Shown: positions 43,551-52,741 of the stretch, piece after piece
Numbering within the stretch: position 1 is the first letter of the stretch
Layout of the letters: each line of letters starts with the position of its first letter
Assembly (NCBI RefSeq): GCF_036226685.1
Contig: NZ_CP109009.1
Location: forward strand, 6,041,501-6,105,500
Source of the DNA: Streptomyces sp. NBC_00690
Lineage (GTDB): Bacteria; Actinomycetota; Actinomycetes; Streptomycetales; Streptomycetaceae
Reading direction: 5' to 3'
DNA length: 64,000 bases
Made by a program: the position numbers and the translations under genes
Notes under the pieces: generated by a model
The model's database searches: none
What the model was told of the DNA's origin: nothing
What the model saw: the letters and a program-made list of their open reading frames with translations, nothing else

Positions 43551-45326
43551 ATGACACCCCTACGTTCGTCGCGGACCCAGCGCATTGCCGGAGCGGCGCT
43601 GGTGGTGGCCGCCCTCACGGCCACCGCGGCCTGCGGCGGAGGCGGCTCCAAGGACGGTGAGGGCGACGGCAAGGCGGCCGGCTACAACACCGGTGCCAAG
43701 GGCATCGCCAATCCGTCCACCAAGCAGGGCGGCACGCTGAAGTTCATCGGCAAACAGGACTTCGACTCCACCGATCCACAGCGCCAGTACTACGGAATGG
43801 CCTGGGACTTCTCCCGGTTCTACGCCCGTCAGTTGATCTCCTACGCGCCCAAGCCCGGCCAGGCGAGCGCCGAACTGGTGCCGGACCTGGCCCAGGCCAA
43901 GGGCGAGATCTCCAACGACGGCAAGACGTACACGTACCGACTGCGCGAGGGGATCGCCTGGGAGGACGGCACGCCGATCACCTCCAAGGACATCAAGTAC
44001 GGCATCCAGCGCACCTGGGCGACCGACGTCATCACCGGCGGGCCCAGCTATCTGCGGCAGGTGCTCGACCCCAAGGGCGAGTACAAGGGCCCCTACAAGG
44101 ACACCACCCCGGACAAGCTGGGGCTGAAGGCGATCCAGACGCCGGACGACAAGACCATCGTCTTCAACCTGGCCGCCCCCAACGGTGACTTCGAGCAGAT
44201 GCTCGCCATGCCGTCCGGCTCCCCGGTGAAGAAGGAGAAGGACACGGCGGGCAAGTACCAGTTGAAGCCGTTCTCCTCGGGCCCGTACAAGTTCGAGTCG
44301 TACACCCCCAAGAAGGGGGCGGTGCTCGTCCGCAACGACAAGTGGCAGCGGGCCTCCGACCAGATCAGGGCCGCACTTCCCGACAAGATCACGGTCACGA
44401 TCAACTCCAACATCGAGGCGATCGACGAGCTGCTGATCAAGGGCGAGTACGACCTCGACCTGAACGCCACCGGCATGGGCCAGGCGGGCCGCACCAAGGC
44501 GCTCACCAAGCACAAGGCCAACCTCGACAACATCGAGACCAGCTTCATCCGCTACGTCGACATCGCCACCAAGGTCGCACCCTTCGACAACATCGAGTGC
44601 CGCAAGGCCGTCATCTACGCCGCCGACTACCAGTCGATGCAGACGGTGCGCGGTGGCCCCGACGCGGGCGGCGAGATCGCCACCAACATGCTGCCGAAGT
44701 CCATCAAGGGCTCGGACGACTACGACCCGTACGGCATTCTGGCCCGCAAGGGCAAGCCCGATACGGCCAAGGCCAAGGCGGCGCTGAAGGCGTGCGGCAA
44801 GCCGAACGGCTTCTCCACCGCCATCAGCGCCCGCAGCAACAACCCGGGCGAGGTGCAGACCGCCGAGGCGCTCCAGCAGTCCCTCCAGGCCGTCGGCATC
44901 AAGGCCGAGGTGGAGTCCATCGACGGCGCCGAGTCCTCCAGCATCACCGGCTCGCCCGCCGTGGTGAAGCAGCGCGGACTGGGTCTGGTCATGACGGGCT
45001 GGGGCCCGGACTTCCCGACCGGGCAGGGCTTCTCCCAGCCGCTGGTCGACGGCCGGTTCATCGCCCCGAACGGCAACTACAACGTCTCCGAGACCAATGA
45101 CCCGAAGATCAACAAGTTCTTCGACGACGCGCTGAAGGAGACCGACCCCGGCAAGGCGGCCACCATCTACCAGCAGATGAACCACGCGGTGGCGGACCTC
45201 GCCGTCCAGATGCCCTTCATCTACGAGAAGAACTTCACCTGGCGCAGTTCGCGACTGACGAACGCCTACTCGTCGGCCGCGTACAACGGTCGCTACGACT
45301 ACGTCTCGCTGGGCGTCGTCAAGTAG
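43551..45326 (+). CDS. Peptide ABC transporter substrate-binding lipoprotein (SBP family 5)
   Basis: The protein is 591 residues. The N-terminus is a lipoprotein signal ending in TAAC followed by a Gly-rich linker (GGGGSKDG). The family 5 fold is recognised by LRQLISYAPKPG-like, YTYRLREGIAWEDGTPITSKDIKYG (about 125-150) and GPYKFESYTPKKGAVLVRND segments. It captures the peptide outside the membrane and delivers it to the two permeases. Its position between the permease genes is unusual but not unique. A hairpin directly after the stop may protect the message and lower expression of the downstream genes. Confidence 0.93.
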   Translation: MTPLRSSRTQRIAGAALVVAALTATAACGGGGSKDGEGDGKAAGYNTGAKGIANPSTKQGGTLKFIGKQDFDSTDPQRQYYGMAWDFSRFYARQLISYAPKPGQASAELVPDLAQAKGEISNDGKTYTYRLREGIAWEDGTPITSKDIKYGIQRTWATDVITGGPSYLRQVLDPKGEYKGPYKDTTPDKLGLKAIQTPDDKTIVFNLAAPNGDFEQMLAMPSGSPVKKEKDTAGKYQLKPFSSGPYKFESYTPKKGAVLVRNDKWQRASDQIRAALPDKITVTINSNIEAIDELLIKGEYDLDLNATGMGQAGRTKALTKHKANLDNIETSFIRYVDIATKVAPFDNIECRKAVIYAADYQSMQTVRGGPDAGGEIATNMLPKSIKGSDDYDPYGILARKGKPDTAKAKAALKACGKPNGFSTAISARSNNPGEVQTAEALQQSLQAVGIKAEVESIDGAESSSITGSPAVVKQRGLGLVMTGWGPDFPTGQGFSQPLVDGRFIAPNGNYNVSETNDPKINKFFDDALKETDPGKAATIYQQMNHAVADLAVQMPFIYEKNFTWRSSRLTNAYSSAAYNGRYDYVSLGVVK

Positions 45327-45329
45327 CAG

Positions 45330-45348
45330 TCCGCATCCCTCGTGCGGA
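45330..45348 (+). terminator. Intra-operon hairpin after the binding-protein gene
   Basis: TCCGCA at 45330-45335 pairs with TGCGGA at 45343-45348 across a 7-base loop, four bases past the stop. Such hairpins after binding-protein genes often stabilise the upstream mRNA or attenuate transcription into the permease gene. Confidence 0.5.
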
Positions 45349-45585
45349 TCCGGGGCGTCAGTGAGCCCGTGCGATCCGTACGAGGGGTCCTCGCCGGCAG
45401 CCGCCGGCGCCATCGGTGCGGACGGGCCGTCCAACTCCTCCCGTCCGCACCGGCAACCCCGCGAGAGCGTCACACCCCACCATCGCCCAACCCGCCAAGC
45501 CCGAAGGGCAGGTGATGGCCTCGGGCGGCGATCTGGAGGGCCGGAGCCTGCTCCGGCGCCCCGGGTCGTCGCCGGGCCGCGCACA

Positions 45586-46584
45586 GTGCTTGCTTACGTC
45601 ATCCGGCGCTTGTTCGCCGTCGCCATGATGCTGATGGTCGTCACCCTGACGACCTTCGTCATCTTCTTCGTACTCCCGAAGTGGGCGGGTTCCGATCCGG
45701 CGTACCTCTTCGCCGGGAAGCAGACGGACCCCGCCGCCATCGAGGGCATCCGACAGAAGCTCGGGCTGTCCGATCCGGTGCTCGTACAGTTCTGGAACTT
45801 CCTCCAGGGCCTGGTCGCCGGGCGCGAGTACACCAACGGCTCGGACGTCACCAAGTGCCCGGCGCCCTGCTTCGGATACTCCTTCCGCACCGAGCAGGAG
45901 GTCTGGCCGCAGTTGACCGAGGCCATCCCGGTCACCCTGTCGCTCGCCGCCGGGGCCTGTGTCCTGTGGGTGGTCGGAGGGGTGGCGGCGGGCGTCGTCT
46001 CGGCGCTGCGCCGCGGCACCCTGTGGGACCGGGCGGCCATGACCGTCGCCCTGGCCGGTGTCTCCCTGCCGATCTACTTCACCGGGCTGATCTCACTCGC
46101 GATCTTCAGCTACCAACTCGACTGGATCAGCGGTGAGTACGCCCCGGTCGAAGAGGACCCGGCCCAGTGGTTCCAGACCCTGATCCTGCCGTGGATCACC
46201 CTCGCCCTGCTGTACGCGGCCATGTACGCGAGGCTGACCCGCGCCACCATGCTGGAGATCCTGGGCGAGGACTACATCCGCACCGCCCGGGCCAAGGGAC
46301 TGACCGAGCGGGTCGTCATCGGTCGGCACGCGATGCGCTCCACGTGGACTCCCGTGCTCACGCTCCTGGGCCTGGACCTCGGGGCACTGCTCGGCGGGGC
46401 GGTGCTCACCGAGTCCACCTACAGCCTGCCCGGGCTCGGACGGCTCGCCATCGACTCCATCGAGGGCAAGGACCTTCCGCTGATCCTCGGCGTCACCCTC
46501 TTCGCGGCCCTGTTCATCTGTGTCGCGAACCTCGTGGTGGACCTCTTGTACGCCATCGTCGACCCACGAGTGAGGATCGGATGA
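45586..46584 (+). CDS. Oligopeptide/dipeptide ABC transporter permease (OppB/DppB type)
   Basis: The protein is 332 residues from GTG at 45586 (VLAYVIRRLFAV), the canonical OppB N-terminus; frames extending further upstream lack family similarity. About six membrane helices follow, with the EAA-type loop RTARAKGLTERVVIGRHAMRS (about 232-252) before the last two helices. Its TGA overlaps the start of the first ATPase gene by four bases (ATGA), so the two are coupled. The 259-base gap after the binding protein contains only a hairpin. Confidence 0.93.
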   Translation: MLAYVIRRLFAVAMMLMVVTLTTFVIFFVLPKWAGSDPAYLFAGKQTDPAAIEGIRQKLGLSDPVLVQFWNFLQGLVAGREYTNGSDVTKCPAPCFGYSFRTEQEVWPQLTEAIPVTLSLAAGACVLWVVGGVAAGVVSALRRGTLWDRAAMTVALAGVSLPIYFTGLISLAIFSYQLDWISGEYAPVEEDPAQWFQTLILPWITLALLYAAMYARLTRATMLEILGEDYIRTARAKGLTERVVIGRHAMRSTWTPVLTLLGLDLGALLGGAVLTESTYSLPGLGRLAIDSIEGKDLPLILGVTLFAALFICVANLVVDLLYAIVDPRVRIG

Positions 46585-47696
46585 ACAGCGCCCGCACCAC
46601 AGGGCCCGCCTCTTTCGGCAAGGCCCCCGGCGAGGTCGCGGCGGCGGGCTCGCCCGCACCGACGGCCTTCCTCGAAGTGCGCGATCTGCGCGTGCACTTC
46701 CCCACGGACGATGGGCTGGTGAAGTCCGTCGACGGCCTCAGCTTCCGGTTGGAGAAGGGCAAGACGCTCGGCATCGTCGGCGAGTCCGGCTCCGGGAAGT
46801 CCGTGACCTCGCTCGGCATCATGGGCCTGCACACCGCCGGTCAGTACGGCCGCCGCAAGGCGCAGATCTCCGGTGAGGTCTGGTTGGACGGCAAGGAACT
46901 GCTCGGGGCCGACCCGGACGAGGTCCGTAGGCTCCGCGGCCGGGACATGGCGATGATCTTCCAGGACCCGCTGTCCGCGCTGCACCCCTACTTCACGATC
47001 GGTCGCCAGATCGTGGAGGCGTACCGGGTGCACCACGACACCGACAAGAAGACCGCCCGCAAGCGCGCGATCGAACTCCTCGACCGGGTCGGCATCCCCC
47101 AGCCCGATCAGCGGGTGGACAGCTATCCGCACGAGTTCTCCGGTGGGATGCGCCAGCGCGCGATGATCGCGATGGCGCTGGTCAACAACCCCGAACTGCT
47201 GATCGCCGACGAGCCGACCACCGCGCTCGACGTGACCGTGCAGGCCCAGATCCTCGATCTGATCCGCGATCTCCAGCGGGAGTTCGGCTCCGCGGTCATC
47301 GTCATCACCCACGACCTGGGGGTGGTCGCCGAACTCGCGGACGACATCCTGGTCATGTACGGCGGGCGCTGTGTGGAGCGCGGACCTGCGGAACAGGTCT
47401 TCTATGAGCCCCAACACCCCTATACCTGGGGGCTGTTGGGTTCCATGCCACGCATCGACCGCGACCACGCCGAGCGGCTCGTACCCGTGAAGGGATCTCC
47501 GCCCAGCCTGATCAACCTTCCGCAAGGCTGTGCCTTCCACCCGCGGTGCCCCTACGCGGACCTGCCGAAGGACCAGGTGACGCGCACCGTACGCCCCGAA
47601 CTCCAGCAGGTGTCCGACGGGCACTTCTCCGCCTGCCATCTGCCGCAGGAACAGCGGACCCGGATCTGGACCGAAGAGATTGCGCCCCGGCTGTGA
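46581..47696 (+). CDS. Oligopeptide/dipeptide ABC transporter ATPase (OppD/DppD type)
   Basis: The protein is 371 residues. After a 30-residue tail come Walker A GESGSGKS (about 74-81), the Q-loop [12 protein letters not shown], the signature FSGGMRQR, Walker [13 protein letters not shown] and the H-loop VITHDLGVV. The C-terminal oligopeptide/dipeptide extension contains the [10 protein letters not shown] cluster, with Cys residues typical of OppD/F (an iron-sulfur site in some members). It energises import together with the next gene. Start and stop overlap both neighbours (ATGA and GTGA), so the block is translationally coupled. Confidence 0.95.
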   Translation: MNSARTTGPASFGKAPGEVAAAGSPAPTAFLEVRDLRVHFPTDDGLVKSVDGLSFRLEKGKTLGIVGESGSGKSVTSLGIMGLHTAGQYGRRKAQISGEVWLDGKELLGADPDEVRRLRGRDMAMIFQDPLSALHPYFTIGRQIVEAYRVHHDTDKKTARKRAIELLDRVGIPQPDQRVDSYPHEFSGGMRQRAMIAMALVNNPELLIADEPTTALDVTVQAQILDLIRDLQREFGSAVIVITHDLGVVAELADDILVMYGGRCVERGPAEQVFYEPQHPYTWGLLGSMPRIDRDHAERLVPVKGSPPSLINLPQGCAFHPRCPYADLPKDQVTRTVRPELQQVSDGHFSACHLPQEQRTRIWTEEIAPRL

Positions 47697-48907
47697 GCGA
47701 CGAAGTGAAGATTCCCCAGCAGCAGCAGAGCGCTTCCGATGCGCTGTTGAGCGTGGAGGGGCTGGTCAAGCACTTCCCCATTCGGGAGGGGCTGCTCAGG
47801 CGGCAGACCGCGGCCGTGCAGGCGGTCGACGGACTGACCTTCGACGTGCGGCCGGGAGAGACCCTGGGAGTGGTGGGGGAGTCCGGCTGCGGCAAGTCGA
47901 CCATGGGCCGGCTGATCACCCGTCTGTTGGAACCGACCGCGGGAAGGATCACCTTCCAGGGGCACGACATCACCCACCTGGGAGTGGGGGCGATGCGACC
48001 CCTGCGGCGCGATGTACAGATGATCTTCCAGGATCCGTACTCCTCGCTCAATCCCCGCCACACGATCGGGACGATCGTCTCCGCGCCCTTCAAACTCCAG
48101 GGCATCACCCCGGACGGCGGGATCAAGAAGGAGGTGCAGCGGCTGCTGGAGCTGGTGGGTCTCAACCCCGAGCACTACAACCGCTATCCGCACGAGTTCT
48201 CCGGCGGTCAGCGCCAGCGCATCGGCATCGCACGGGCACTGGCGCTCAAGCCCAAGCTGGTGGTGGCGGACGAACCGGTCTCCGCGCTCGACGTCTCCAT
48301 CCAGGCGCAGGTGGTCAATCTGCTCGATGACCTCCAGGACGAGCTGGGTCTCACCTATGTGATCATCGCCCATGACCTCTCGGTGATCCGCCATGTGTCC
48401 GACCGGATCGCCGTCATGTACCTCGGCAAGATCGTGGAGCTGGCGGACCGCACCTCGCTCTACGAGACGCCCCTGCACCCGTACACCAAGGCGCTGCTGT
48501 CGGCGGTTCCCGTGCCCGACCCCAGGCGCCGGGGGACCAAGAGCGAACGCATCCTGCTCAAGGGGGACGTACCGTCTCCGATCTCGCCACCGCAGGGTTG
48601 CCGCTTCCACACCCGGTGCTGGAAGGCGACCGATGTGTGCGTCCGGACCGAGCCGCCGTTGGTGGCGCTTCGACCGGGGCAGTCGGTGGCGTGCCACCAT
48701 CCGGAGAACGCGCCGGACCGGGTGCCGGACGAAGAGGTGCTGGAGTCGGCGCGGAAGGCGGTCGACGTGGTCTCGCTCGCACCCGCCGGCTCCGATTCCG
48801 CCGAGACGCAGAGTGACGTTCCGTCCGAGCGCGAGCAGCCATCGGATCCCGGGCGGGCGCCGCGGGGGAGGGCCCGGAAGCCGTCGGGAGGCGCCGCCGC
48901 GGAGTAG
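47693..48907 (+). CDS. Oligopeptide/dipeptide ABC transporter ATPase (OppF/DppF type)
   Basis: The protein is 404 residues from GTG at 47693, overlapping the preceding stop by four bases. Walker A is GESGCGKST, the Q-loop MIFQDPYSSLNPR is the classic OppF form, the signature is FSGGQRQR, Walker B is LVVADEPVSALD and the H-loop is IIAHDLSVI. The oligopeptide extension shows CRFHTRCW. A Ser/Pro/Glu-rich disordered tail of about 60 residues follows and is longer than usual. It is the last gene of the operon; the next gene has its own start signals 17 bases on. Confidence 0.95.
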   Translation: MSDEVKIPQQQQSASDALLSVEGLVKHFPIREGLLRRQTAAVQAVDGLTFDVRPGETLGVVGESGCGKSTMGRLITRLLEPTAGRITFQGHDITHLGVGAMRPLRRDVQMIFQDPYSSLNPRHTIGTIVSAPFKLQGITPDGGIKKEVQRLLELVGLNPEHYNRYPHEFSGGQRQRIGIARALALKPKLVVADEPVSALDVSIQAQVVNLLDDLQDELGLTYVIIAHDLSVIRHVSDRIAVMYLGKIVELADRTSLYETPLHPYTKALLSAVPVPDPRRRGTKSERILLKGDVPSPISPPQGCRFHTRCWKATDVCVRTEPPLVALRPGQSVACHHPENAPDRVPDEEVLESARKAVDVVSLAPAGSDSAETQSDVPSEREQPSDPGRAPRGRARKPSGGAAAE

Positions 48908-48912
48908 ACCGG

Positions 48913-48918
48913 CACAAT
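48913..48918 (+). promoter_or_regulatory. -10-like box CACAAT, leaderless promoter
   Basis: CACAAT ends six bases before the GTG at 48925, and no ribosome site precedes that start. It matches the TA---T type only in part, with C at the first position, so this is the weakest member of the series described in the findings. Confidence 0.4.
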
Positions 48919-48924
48919 CGTCCG

Positions 48925-49584
48925 GTGCTCCATGAACTCTTCTCCCCCTCCGTCCAGCATGCGCTCGACCTCGCCGGAATCTTCGTCTTCGCGATCTCCG
49001 GTGCGCTTCTCGCGGTACGTAAGAACTTCGACGTCTTCGGCATCGCCGTGCTCGCCGAGGTGACCGCGCTGGGCGGAGGGCTGTTTCGCGATCTGATGAT
49101 CGGGGCGGTGCCTCCGGCCGCCTTCACCGACCTCGGCTACTTTCTGATGCCGCTGGTCGCGACGGCGTTGGTGTTCTTCCTCCACCCCGAGGTCGAGAGC
49201 ATCCAACTGGGGGTCAACGTCTTCGACGCGGCGGGCCTGGGGCTGTTCTGCGTCACCGGCACGATCAAGGCGTACGAGTACGGTCTGGGGCTGACCTCGT
49301 CCGCGGTGCTCGGGCTCGCCACGGCCGTGGGCGGCGGAGTGCTCCGGGACGTGCTGGCCAACGAGGTCCCGTCCCTGCTGCGCTGGGACCGCGATCTCTA
49401 TGCCGTTCCGGCCATCGTCGGCGCCACGATGGTGGTGCTCTGCATCCGCTGGGAGGTGCTGAACACGCTCACGACCGTGCTCGCCGTGGTGACGGCCTTC
49501 TCGCTGCGGCTGCTGGCCCTGCGCTTCCACTGGCGCGCCCCGCGGGCCTGGAACCGGCGCTCGTCCGCGGCGGAGGAGGTCTGA
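48925..49584 (+). CDS. TRIC-type (UPF0126) cation channel family membrane protein
   Basis: The protein is 219 residues from GTG at 48925. About seven hydrophobic segments are visible and the sequence shows the internal duplication typical of the family: a GALLAVRK...GGGLFRDLMIG unit near residues 25-60 and a related AVGGGVLRDVLANE unit near 132-146, each with a conserved Gly-Gly-Gly and Arg-Asp. Prokaryotic relatives are trimeric K+ channels related to TRIC proteins. It follows the oppF-type gene by 17 bases but appears to have its own leaderless promoter. Confidence 0.85.
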   Translation: MLHELFSPSVQHALDLAGIFVFAISGALLAVRKNFDVFGIAVLAEVTALGGGLFRDLMIGAVPPAAFTDLGYFLMPLVATALVFFLHPEVESIQLGVNVFDAAGLGLFCVTGTIKAYEYGLGLTSSAVLGLATAVGGGVLRDVLANEVPSLLRWDRDLYAVPAIVGATMVVLCIRWEVLNTLTTVLAVVTAFSLRLLALRFHWRAPRAWNRRSSAAEEV

Positions 49585-49681
49585 ACCCGCACATCGCACC
49601 CGCGGCGGGCTCCCGCGGTCGCTTGCCGTTGGATGCCGCTCAGGACCAAAAGAAAAGCTACCGCTTAGTAGTTCATTGTTG

Positions 49682-49687
49682 TACGGT
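49682..49687 (+). promoter_or_regulatory. -10 box TACGGT, leaderless promoter
   Basis: TACGGT ends six bases before the ATG at 49694 and no ribosome site is present. The imperfect dyad CTAC-CGCTTA-GTAG at 49658-49671 lies just upstream, where an operator could act. Confidence 0.5.
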
Positions 49688-49693
49688 GCCGTC

Positions 49694-50539
49694 ATGGCAC
49701 AGGCAGTACAGGCATCCATCGGCGACAGCGAGTTCGACCGGGACACCGCCGTCACCCTTCGCGCCCCCGGCGTCTATGACGCCTTCCTCTCGCCCGGCTG
49801 GACGATCATCCGCGCCATCAACGGCGGCTATCTACTGGCCCTGCTCGGCCGGGCACTGGGCGATGCGCTGGACCACCCCGACCCCTTCAGCGTCTCGGCC
49901 CACTATCTGAGCGCTTCCCGACCCGGGCCCGCCACCATCCGCACCGAGACCCTGCGGACCGGCCGGACGCTCTCCACCGGCCAGGCGTCCCTGATCCAGC
50001 GGGACGAGGACGGCACCGAGGTCGAACGCATCAGGGTGCTGGCGACCTACGGCGACCTGGACGAACTCTCCGACGAGGTGCGGACGTCCGCCACCGCGCC
50101 GGCCATGCCCGCCTACGAACACTGTCTGGGCGCATCCGACGGGCCGGTGCCGGCCATCTCCGGCAGCTCGGAGATCCTGGAGCGCCTCAACATCCGCCTC
50201 GACCCGGCAACCGTGGGCTGGGCCGTCGGCGCACCCTCAGGTAAGGGGGAGATGCGCGGCTGGTTCTCGCTCGCGGACGGCCGCGACGCCGATCCGCTGT
50301 CGCTGCTGCTGACCGTGGACGCCCTGCCGCCCACCGCCTTCGAAATCGGGCTCAAGGGATGGACGCCCACGGTGGAACTCACCACCCACGTCCGGGCCCG
50401 CCCGGCACCCGGCCCGCTGCGGGTGGCGATCACCACCCGCAACCTCGCCGGCGGCTTCCTGGAGGAGGACGCGGAGGTCTGGGACAGCGAGGACCGCCTC
50501 GTCGCCCAGTCACGGCAGCTGGCCAAGACCTCCCGCTGA
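49694..50539 (+). CDS. TesB-like acyl-CoA thioesterase (double hotdog)
   Basis: The protein is 281 residues from ATG at 49694; an in-frame TTG-type upstream extension is not favoured. It is a double hotdog protein: the first hotdog (about 10-120) shows the NGGYLLALLGRAL helix and the FSVSAHYLSASRPGPATI strand pair, and the second (about 150-280) ends with FEIGLKGWTPTVELTTHVRARPAPG. TesB-type enzymes hydrolyse acyl-CoA thioesters in the cytosol. The exact acyl chain is unknown. Leaderless start, monocistronic; direct repeats follow the stop. Confidence 0.82.
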   Translation: MAQAVQASIGDSEFDRDTAVTLRAPGVYDAFLSPGWTIIRAINGGYLLALLGRALGDALDHPDPFSVSAHYLSASRPGPATIRTETLRTGRTLSTGQASLIQRDEDGTEVERIRVLATYGDLDELSDEVRTSATAPAMPAYEHCLGASDGPVPAISGSSEILERLNIRLDPATVGWAVGAPSGKGEMRGWFSLADGRDADPLSLLLTVDALPPTAFEIGLKGWTPTVELTTHVRARPAPGPLRVAITTRNLAGGFLEEDAEVWDSEDRLVAQSRQLAKTSR

Positions 50540-50540
50540 G

Positions 50541-50588
50541 CTCAGCCCATCCGACCCTCAGCCCATCCGACCCTCAGCCCCTCGGATC
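50541..50588. repeat. 16-base tandem repeat after the thioesterase gene
   Basis: CTCAGCCCATCCGACC occurs at 50541-50556 and 50557-50572, with a diverged third copy at 50573-50588. It starts directly after the TGA. Confidence 0.85.
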
Positions 50589-50773
50589 GCCCCTCGCCCG
50601 GACGCCGGAATTCGGTCGGCACACGCCGGGAAGGGCGCTCCGGCGCGAGGGCCGCGCACCACTTAGCGGGCCGGTCACCGGGGTCATCGCCCGCGTTCGG
50701 CGAGTCCCGTGCGGCTTGAACACGTATGCGCCGCACCAGGGCTCCACCCCGGCCTCGTAGAATCGTGGCCACC

Positions 50774-51937
50774 ATGGCATACCTCGATCACGCTGCGACG
50801 ACTCCGATGCTGCCGGAGGCCATCGACGCGATGACCGCGCAGCTCACCGTCACCGGCAATGCCTCTGCCCTGCACGGAGCGGGCCGCCGTGCCCGCCGTA
50901 CGGTCGAAGAGGCCCGGGAGACGCTCGCCGAGGCACTCGGCGCCCGGCCCAGTGAGGTGGTGTTCACCTCGGGCGGTACGGAAGCGGACAATCTCGCGGT
51001 CAAGGGCCTGTACTGGCAGCGCCGGGACGCAGACCCCGCCCGGACCAGACTCCTCGCCAGCCCGGTCGAACACCACGCGGTGCTGGACGCCGTCGAGTGG
51101 CTCGGCGAGCACGAGGGGGCGAGCGTCGAGTACCTCCCGGTCGACGCCTACGGGCGGGTGCACCCCGATGCCCTGCGCGAAGCCATCGGCCGCGACCCCG
51201 ACTCCGTCGCCCTCGCCACCGTGATGTGGGCGAACAACGAGATCGGCACCATCATGCCGATCAAGGAGCTCGCGGCCGTCGCCGCCGAGTTCGGCGTCCC
51301 CCTGCACTCCGACGCCGTCCAGGCGTTCGGGCAGACCGAGGTCGACTTCGCCGACTCGGGCCTCGCCGCGATGACGGTCTCCGCACACAAGATCGGCGGC
51401 CCCTACGGCATCGGTGCGCTGCTGCTCGGCCGGGAGTACACCCCGGTCCCCGTGCTCCACGGCGGCGGGCAGGAGCGGCATGTGCGGTCCGGGACGCTGG
51501 ACGCCCCGGCGATCGCCTCCTTCGCCGTCGCGGGCCGGCTCGCCGCCGAACGCCACAAGGAGTTCGCCCGCGAGGTCGGCGCCCTGCGCGACGATCTGGT
51601 GCACGCCGTACGGACGGCGGTCCCGGACGCGATCCTCGGCGGCGATCCGGACGACCGGCTCCCGGCCAACGCCCACTTCACGTTCCCCGGCTGCGAGGGC
51701 GACTCCCTGCTGCTCCTGCTCGACGCCCAGGGCATCGAGTGTTCGACGGGGTCGGCGTGTACGGCGGGCGTGGCACAGCCGAGCCATGTGCTGCTCGCCA
51801 CAGGCACCGATCCGGACCTCGCCCGGGGCACCCTGCGCTTCAGCCTCGGGCACACCTCCACCCGGGCCGATGTGGACGCGGTCGCCCGGGCGATCGGGCC
51901 CGCGGTGGAACGGGCCCGTACGGCGGGTCTCAGCTGA
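50774..51937 (+). CDS. Cysteine desulfurase (NifS/IscS type)
   Basis: The protein is 387 residues from ATG at 50774. The pyridoxal-phosphate lysine is Lys206 in SAHKIGGP, the active-site cysteine is Cys329 in STGSACTAG, and the N-terminal YLDHAATTP motif is typical. It moves sulfur from L-cysteine onto a persulfide. TAGAAT at 50758-50763 is a good -10 box ten bases before the ATG, so the leader would be only a few bases and there is no ribosome site. mnmA lies close downstream beyond the convergent amidase gene. MnmA needs persulfide sulfur for tRNA 2-thiouridine, so this enzyme is the likely donor (inference). Confidence 0.93.
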   Translation: MAYLDHAATTPMLPEAIDAMTAQLTVTGNASALHGAGRRARRTVEEARETLAEALGARPSEVVFTSGGTEADNLAVKGLYWQRRDADPARTRLLASPVEHHAVLDAVEWLGEHEGASVEYLPVDAYGRVHPDALREAIGRDPDSVALATVMWANNEIGTIMPIKELAAVAAEFGVPLHSDAVQAFGQTEVDFADSGLAAMTVSAHKIGGPYGIGALLLGREYTPVPVLHGGGQERHVRSGTLDAPAIASFAVAGRLAAERHKEFAREVGALRDDLVHAVRTAVPDAILGGDPDDRLPANAHFTFPGCEGDSLLLLLDAQGIECSTGSACTAGVAQPSHVLLATGTDPDLARGTLRFSLGHTSTRADVDAVARAIGPAVERARTAGLS

Positions 51938-51958
51938 ACCTCACGCTCGGGCGGCCAG

Positions 51959-51984
51959 GGTCGCCGCCGTCCTCGACGGCGACC
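51959..51984. terminator. Bidirectional hairpin between cysteine desulfurase and amidase genes
   Basis: GGTCGCCG at 51959-51966 pairs perfectly with CGGCGACC at 51977-51984 across a 10-base loop, in the 48-base gap between the convergent genes. Confidence 0.7.
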
Positions 51985-51985
51985 G

Positions 51986-52681
51986 TCACACGGCCTTGCC
52001 GTCGGCCTTCGGTGCCGTCCGGGCGCGCTTGACCAGGTCGATGTACCGGTCCCAGTCCCAGTGCGGCCCGGGGTCCGTGTGGTCCGTGCCCGGCACCTCC
52101 ACATGGCCGATGATGTGCTCGCGGTCCACCGGCAGGTCGTAGCGCGCGCAGATGCCGGCCGTCAGCTTCGCCGAACTGCGGTACATCGCGTCCGTGAAGT
52201 CCTGCGGGCGGTCCACGAAGCCTTCGTGCTCGATGCCTATGCTCCGCTCGTTGAAATCCCGGTTGCCGGCGTGGAAGGCCACATCGAGCTCCCGGATCAT
52301 CTGGGCGACATGACCGTCCTTGCGCACGACGTAGTGCGTGGCCGCGCCGTGGCCCGGGTTCTTGAAGACCTGTAGAGCGGTGGGGTAGCTCCCCTGGACG
52401 ACATGGATGATCACACGGTCGATGCGGTAGTCGTCGGGGCGGTCCGCCAGCCGCCAGTTTGCCCGGGACGCCGCCGTCCACTCCGCCCCGGGGTGGTCCA
52501 GCTCACCCTCCTTGCGCGGCTTGGTCATCCCCGGCACCTGCCACCACAGCCGCCTCAGCTCGTCCTGCGCCAGCCATCCGCCGCCGCCCAGCACCGCGGC
52601 CACACCACCGATGAGCATGCCCCGTCTGCCGATCCTGGGCCGGGCCGCCTTGCGTCTACCACGTTGTGCATCGCTCCCCAT
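51986..52681 (-). CDS. Exported N-acetylmuramoyl-L-alanine amidase (amidase_2/PGRP fold)
   Basis: The protein is 231 residues from ATG at 52681; the frame is open far upstream but without a start signal. The N-terminus is Arg-rich with a hydrophobic stretch ([20 protein letters not shown], residues 19-38), a Tat-like signal or membrane anchor. The amidase_2 zinc ligands are His93 (VIIHVVQG), His193 (IIGHVEV) and Asp203 ([10 protein letters not shown]), the last two spaced as in AmpD. It should cut the amide between MurNAc and L-Ala in peptidoglycan or muropeptides outside the membrane. It is convergent to the desulfurase and divergent from mnmA. Confidence 0.9.
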   Translation of the reverse strand: MGSDAQRGRRKAARPRIGRRGMLIGGVAAVLGGGGWLAQDELRRLWWQVPGMTKPRKEGELDHPGAEWTAASRANWRLADRPDDYRIDRVIIHVVQGSYPTALQVFKNPGHGAATHYVVRKDGHVAQMIRELDVAFHAGNRDFNERSIGIEHEGFVDRPQDFTDAMYRSSAKLTAGICARYDLPVDREHIIGHVEVPGTDHTDPGPHWDWDRYIDLVKRARTAPKADGKAV

Positions 52682-52741
52682 GAGCTGTTCAACGTATATC
52701 CGCGACTCCCCGGTTCCCGGGGCCCGTACCCTGGTAGGGCT

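Noticed and set aside
43560..45584. A 674-codon open frame on the minus strand antisense to the binding-protein gene
   Set aside because: It is the high-G+C shadow of a clear substrate-binding lipoprotein and is Gly/Val/Asp-rich without domains.
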